A stretch of 8,573 bases of DNA from Burkholderiales bacterium UBA2459 (GTDB taxonomy: Bacteria > Pseudomonadota > Gammaproteobacteria > Burkholderiales > Burkholderiaceae_E), in assembly GCA_002342365.1 (NCBI GenBank), contig DDPV01000002.1, forward strand, positions 78,521 to 87,093, read 5' to 3'. This document shows positions 6,000 through 8,573 of the stretch, piece by piece. Within the stretch, counting starts at the first letter, position 1, and every line of letters begins with the position of its first letter. The translations under genes were made by a program, and so were the position numbers. The notes beneath the pieces are model-generated. The model was not told where the DNA came from. It saw only the letters and a list, made by a program, of their open reading frames with translations, and did no database searches.

Positions 6000-7568
6000 T
6001 CATAAACCTGAACGTTTCATAAATTGAATCCAACGTAATCCCGCCAGGCGCAGCACGGCGAAGTAAATCGCCACTGCCGCTGCAAGCACCCAAAGCAGGT
6101 GCATTGCCCGAAGCAGCGGTGCGCTGGCAAGCGCTTGCCACTGAAGCCAGCTTTGCTCGGTTGACCACATCAACCAGGCAGTCATGGCTGCATTGGCAAG
6201 CGCAACCTGAACGATGAATCGAAGCCAGCCGCTCTGGGGTGTAAAAAGTCCTCGTCGCAGCAAGCCAAGCAGCAAGAGCAGCGCGTTACAAAGCGCAGCA
6301 AGGGAAATCGAAAGCGCAAGCCCAGCATGTTCGAATCGCGGCACGGTGATCGTGTTGAGTGCCTGGGTGAGAACCAGCATCGCAAGCGCGATCTTCACAG
6401 GTGTTCGCACGTCTTGATGCGCATAAAAACCAGGGGCCAGCACCTTGACGGCGATCAGCCCGAGAAGACCGAGCGCGTAAGCGGCAGCGGCCTTTGCCGT
6501 CATCACCACATCACCATCGGAAAAACGTCCGTAGTGATAAAGCAAAGCGGTCAATGGCTCAGCCAGCAGCCCAAGACCGATGGCCGAAGGCATTGCCAGC
6601 AGCACGCTCAGTCGCAGTCCCCAGTCCAGTTGCCTGCTATAGCTCGCATCGTCTTGTTCAGCCCGCGCTTTGGAGAGACCGGGCAGCAAGACCGTGCCCA
6701 GCGCCACCCCGAGTAAAGCGGTCGGAAACTCCATGAGCCGGTCTGCAAACGACACCCAGGACACCCGACCCGGACCGAGTGTTGAGGCGATATGGGTGTT
6801 GAAGATCAGGCTGATTTGCGCTGCTGAAACCGCAAGAATCGCAGGTGTCATGCGCGCTAGCATGGTTCTTGTGGCTTCAGCTTGCCAGGACTCTCGCAAG
6901 GCCTCAAAGCTCATGGCGATGCGTGGCCGAAGCCCCATGCTCTCAAGCGCCCACCACTGAAGTGATAGCTGCAAGGCCGCACCGATCACCACGCCCACGG
7001 TGAGTGAAAACACCGGGGGGTCAAGCTGCTCATGGAGTAAAAGTGCAGCACCAATCATCGACAGATTGAGCAACACGGGGGTGAATGCAGGCGTGGCAAA
7101 TCGGCCCTCGGCATGCAGCACGCCGCTTGCAAAGGCAACCAGGGAAATGGGCAGAATATAAGGAAACATCCAGCGCGCCATCTCGGTGGCTGCTTGTAAA
7201 GCCAGTGCATCATGCGCGAGGCCGCCCGCCATCATCCAGACCAAGGCTGGTGCAGCAAGTGCGCCGAGGATTGAAATGGCAAGCAAAAACCAGAACATCA
7301 AGCTGGCAGTCTGACTGATGAAACGCCGATAAGCAGCTTCATCATCGTGTTGACGGGCGAGCGCAAGCATCGGAACGAAAGCTTGCGAAAAGGCTCCTTC
7401 TGCAAACAAGCGGCGCAGCAAATTCGGCAAACGAAAAGCTACAAAAAATGCATCGGTTAAAGCATTGCTGCCAAAGAGCACCGCGGTCAGGTTTTCGCGC
7501 AGCAAGCCGGTGATGCGTGAAACCAGCGTAAGCGCGCTTACAAGTGCTGCCGAACGGAACAATGACAT
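6000..7568 (-). CDS. murJ: lipid II flippase MurJ (MviN)
   Basis: A 522-residue inner-membrane protein of the MOP superfamily that moves lipid II to the periplasmic face for peptidoglycan assembly; it is normally essential. The N-terminus is diagnostic: SRITGLLREN (17-26) supplies R18 and R24, and TDAFFVAFRLPNLLRRLFAE (38-57) supplies D39 and R52. These occupy the same numbered positions as the functional residues of E. coli MurJ. ADRLMEFP (275-282, D276/R277/E280) matches the central charged cluster in helix 8. Hydrophobic segments continue to about 510, consistent with 14 helices. The ATG at 7568 is firm by homology, but there is no visible Shine-Dalgarno sequence and its start codon lies beside the rpsT -10 box. 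proC follows after 1 base. rpsT is divergent across 36 bases, a linkage common in proteobacteria. Confidence 0.97.
   Translation of the reverse strand: MSLFRSAALVSALTLVSRITGLLRENLTAVLFGSNALTDAFFVAFRLPNLLRRLFAEGAFSQAFVPMLALARQHDDEAAYRRFISQTASLMFWFLLAISILGALAAPALVWMMAGGLAHDALALQAATEMARWMFPYILPISLVAFASGVLHAEGRFATPAFTPVLLNLSMIGAALLLHEQLDPPVFSLTVGVVIGAALQLSLQWWALESMGLRPRIAMSFEALRESWQAEATRTMLARMTPAILAVSAAQISLIFNTHIASTLGPGRVSWVSFADRLMEFPTALLGVALGTVLLPGLSKARAEQDDASYSRQLDWGLRLSVLLAMPSAIGLGLLAEPLTALLYHYGRFSDGDVVMTAKAAAAYALGLLGLIAVKVLAPGFYAHQDVRTPVKIALAMLVLTQALNTITVPRFEHAGLALSISLAALCNALLLLLGLLRRGLFTPQSGWLRFIVQVALANAAMTAWLMWSTEQSWLQWQALASAPLLRAMHLLWVLAAAVAIYFAVLRLAGLRWIQFMKRSGL
6125..6140. repeat. 16-base perfect palindrome built from two GCAAGC words
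   Basis: TGGCAAGCGCTTGCCA is its own reverse complement. It lies within the 3' part of murJ. It consists of GCAAGC (6127-6132) and GCTTGC (6133-6138) back to back, flanked by symmetric bases. Being coding, it need not be selected as a site, but it is the longest perfect palindrome I noticed here. Confidence 0.6.
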
Positions 7569-7575
7569 GTATAAT
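7547..7575 (+). promoter_or_regulatory. predicted rpsT promoter
   Basis: TATAAT at 7570-7575 is a perfect sigma-70 -10 hexamer. With a 17-base spacer the -35 position (7547-7552) reads CTGCCG, matching TTGACA at only three positions. Transcription would start near 7582, giving a leader of about 20 bases to the rpsT ATG. The -35 half lies within the 5' end of murJ, and the -10 box begins 2 bases from the murJ start codon. Confidence 0.55.
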
Positions 7576-7604
7576 CTAAGATTTCGCTGAGGATTCGTAA
7601 ACTC

Positions 7605-7868
7605 ATGGCCAATATTGCATCAGCACGCAAACGTGCACGCCAAGATGTCAAACGTAACGCGCACAACACGGCGCTTCGCTCCCGGTATCGCACCGCGATT
7701 AAAGCAGTCCGCAAAGCGATCGAAGCCGGCGATAAGGCCAAGGCTCAAGCGCAACTGACAGCATCACAAAGCGTTATTGCTTCCATTGCGGACAAAAACA
7801 TTCTTCACAAGAATACAGCAGCGCGTTACATCAGCAGACTATCAGCAGCCGTCAAAGCCATGGCCTAA
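7605..7868 (+). CDS. rpsT: 30S ribosomal protein S20
   Basis: An 87-residue, strongly basic protein of the small ribosomal subunit that binds 16S rRNA early in assembly. The whole sequence matches the S20 family: MANIASARKRARQ at the N-terminus, HNTALRSRYRTAIKAVRKAI (20-39) as the first long helix region, and a C-terminal ADKNILHKNTAARYISRLSA (62-81). The IAD-K-IHKN-AAR-SRL pattern looks betaproteobacterial. The ATG at 7605 has GAGGA at 7589-7593, 11 bases upstream, a slightly long spacing. It is monocistronic. Its TAA (7866-7868) overlaps the yggS stop codon on the other strand, leaving no room for a terminator between them. E. coli S20 represses its own translation; nothing here shows whether that holds. 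Confidence 0.98.
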   Translation: MANIASARKRARQDVKRNAHNTALRSRYRTAIKAVRKAIEAGDKAKAQAQLTASQSVIASIADKNILHKNTAARYISRLSAAVKAMA

Positions 7869-8545
7869 AGGTCGCGGCGCCCAAAAATCGCGGTTCCCAC
7901 CCGCAGCCAGCTGGCTCCTTGAGCAACCGCTGCCTCAAGGTCGCCCGACATGCCCATGGATAAATGATCCATTGAATGTCTTGCTCCGAGCAAGCGATTA
8001 CAGTCGACCAGACAATCACGCAGGGCAGCAAAATTCCGAGCCTGCTCAAGCGGGTCATCCGAGGCTTGCGGGATTGCCATCAGTCCGCGCAGGCTAAGGT
8101 TTTCAAGCTCGAGCATGGCAAGCGCAAGCGATGCAACTTCGTTGATGGCAACACCGCTTTTGCTCGCCTCACCCGAGATATTCACTTGGATGCAGCATTG
8201 CAACGCAGCGCGTTCCGGTGGTCTTTGAGCGTTTAAGCGTTCGGCGATTTTCAGCCGATCGATGCTGTGCACCCAGTCAAAATGCTCGGCCACTGCACGG
8301 GTTTTGTTCGACTGCAGCGGGCCAATGAAATGCCAGCGCAGTTGCAGATCCGGCCTTGCGAGATGGCAGGCCAGGATTTTATCCACGCCCTCCTGAACAT
8401 AGTTTTCACCAAAATCGCGCTGACCGCTTTGCGCAAGCTCGAGCACGTCTTGGGCTGGGAAGGTCTTGCTCACCGCAAGCAGTTGCGGGTCGGCAATGCC
8501 TTCAAAGGCCGGTCGATGCGCACGCGCCTGATCGATGCGCATCAA
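7865..8545 (-). CDS. yggS: PLP homeostasis protein YggS (PLPBP/YBL036C family), probably clipped at 5' end
   Basis: A pyridoxal-phosphate-binding protein with an alanine-racemase-like TIM-barrel fold but no second domain, which helps balance cellular PLP and amino/keto acid levels. LLAVSKTFPA (22-31) holds the PLP lysine K27. FGENYVQEG (45-53), WHFIGPLQSNK (71-81), NISGEASKSG (122-131), GLMAIP (154-159), SMGMSGDLEAA (196-206) and LRVGTAIFG (214-222) are all family blocks. The first available start is TTG at 8545 followed by ATG. However, the frame stays open to the window edge, and this start leaves only 21 residues before LLAVSK against 30 in E. coli YggS. The extra nine codons read GLSKARTAV, which suits the missing N-terminal helix, so the true start is probably just beyond base 8573. 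Its stop overlaps that of rpsT. Confidence 0.95.
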   Translation of the reverse strand: MMRIDQARAHRPAFEGIADPQLLAVSKTFPAQDVLELAQSGQRDFGENYVQEGVDKILACHLARPDLQLRWHFIGPLQSNKTRAVAEHFDWVHSIDRLKIAERLNAQRPPERAALQCCIQVNISGEASKSGVAINEVASLALAMLELENLSLRGLMAIPQASDDPLEQARNFAALRDCLVDCNRLLGARHSMDHLSMGMSGDLEAAVAQGASWLRVGTAIFGRRDL

Positions 8546-8573
8546 GACCGCGGTGCGGGCCTTGCTGAGTCCT

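Noticed and set aside
6327..6716. 129-codon plus-strand open frame
   Set aside because: It lies antisense within murJ, with no recognisable motif and an unbalanced Gln/His/Arg composition.
7538..7741. 67-codon minus-strand frame across the rpsT-murJ junction
   Set aside because: It overlaps rpsT and the start of murJ in another frame, and its sequence resembles nothing. It is better explained as a shadow of rpsT.
1..8573. mobile elements, CRISPR arrays, tRNA or riboswitch signals
   Set aside because: No transposase or integrase, no regularly spaced identical repeats of CRISPR type, no cloverleaf with a CCA end, and no recognised aptamer pattern was found on either strand by eye.

Overview
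The window reads as ordinary core-plus-metabolic chromosome of a Gram-negative bacterium, most likely a betaproteobacterium (Burkholderiales-like). The evidence is the S20, YggS and ProC protein sequences, the murJ/rpsT divergent pair, and GC that I judge by eye to be in the upper fifties. No phage, transposase, CRISPR array, tRNA or rRNA is visible. Nine protein genes fill almost all of it, and every intergenic gap after base 147 is 60 bases or less.

Left part (1-2698). A 147-base leader precedes a plus-strand MFS permease with a TTG start. It converges on a two-gene minus-strand operon encoding a carboxymuconolactone-decarboxylase/AhpD-fold protein followed 7 bases later by a fumarylacetoacetate-hydrolase-family enzyme. 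This looks like a small carboxylate or aromatic-acid catabolic module, with the permease as a possible importer; that link is inference from proximity.

Middle (2699-5182). A 57-base divergent region leads to a plus-strand pair: a HAD phosphatase-fold hydrolase related to the N-terminal domains of soluble epoxide hydrolase and ACAD10, then a SulP (SLC26-type) anion transporter with a C-terminal STAS domain. A 60-base gap with no recognisable terminator holds an imperfect 23-base-period repeat.

Right part (5183-8573). Conserved housekeeping genes: proC (proline synthesis) and murJ (lipid II flippase), both minus strand with a 1-base gap and transcribed murJ to proC. Then come rpsT (ribosomal protein S20, plus strand) and yggS (PLP homeostasis, minus strand, probably clipped at its N-terminus by the window edge). 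rpsT sits antisense between yggS and murJ: divergent from murJ with a 36-base gap and overlapping the yggS stop codon by 4 bases.

The most interesting signal is not a gene. The hexamer GCAAGC (either orientation) occurs at least 42 times in 8.6 kb, roughly eight times a base-composition expectation, on both strands and in several reading frames, sometimes in perfect inverted pairs. It resembles a genome-wide iterated word (such as DNA uptake sequences or cyanobacterial HIP1) more than a codon effect alone, though codon-pair bias is the main rival. I see no convincing new multi-gene system.
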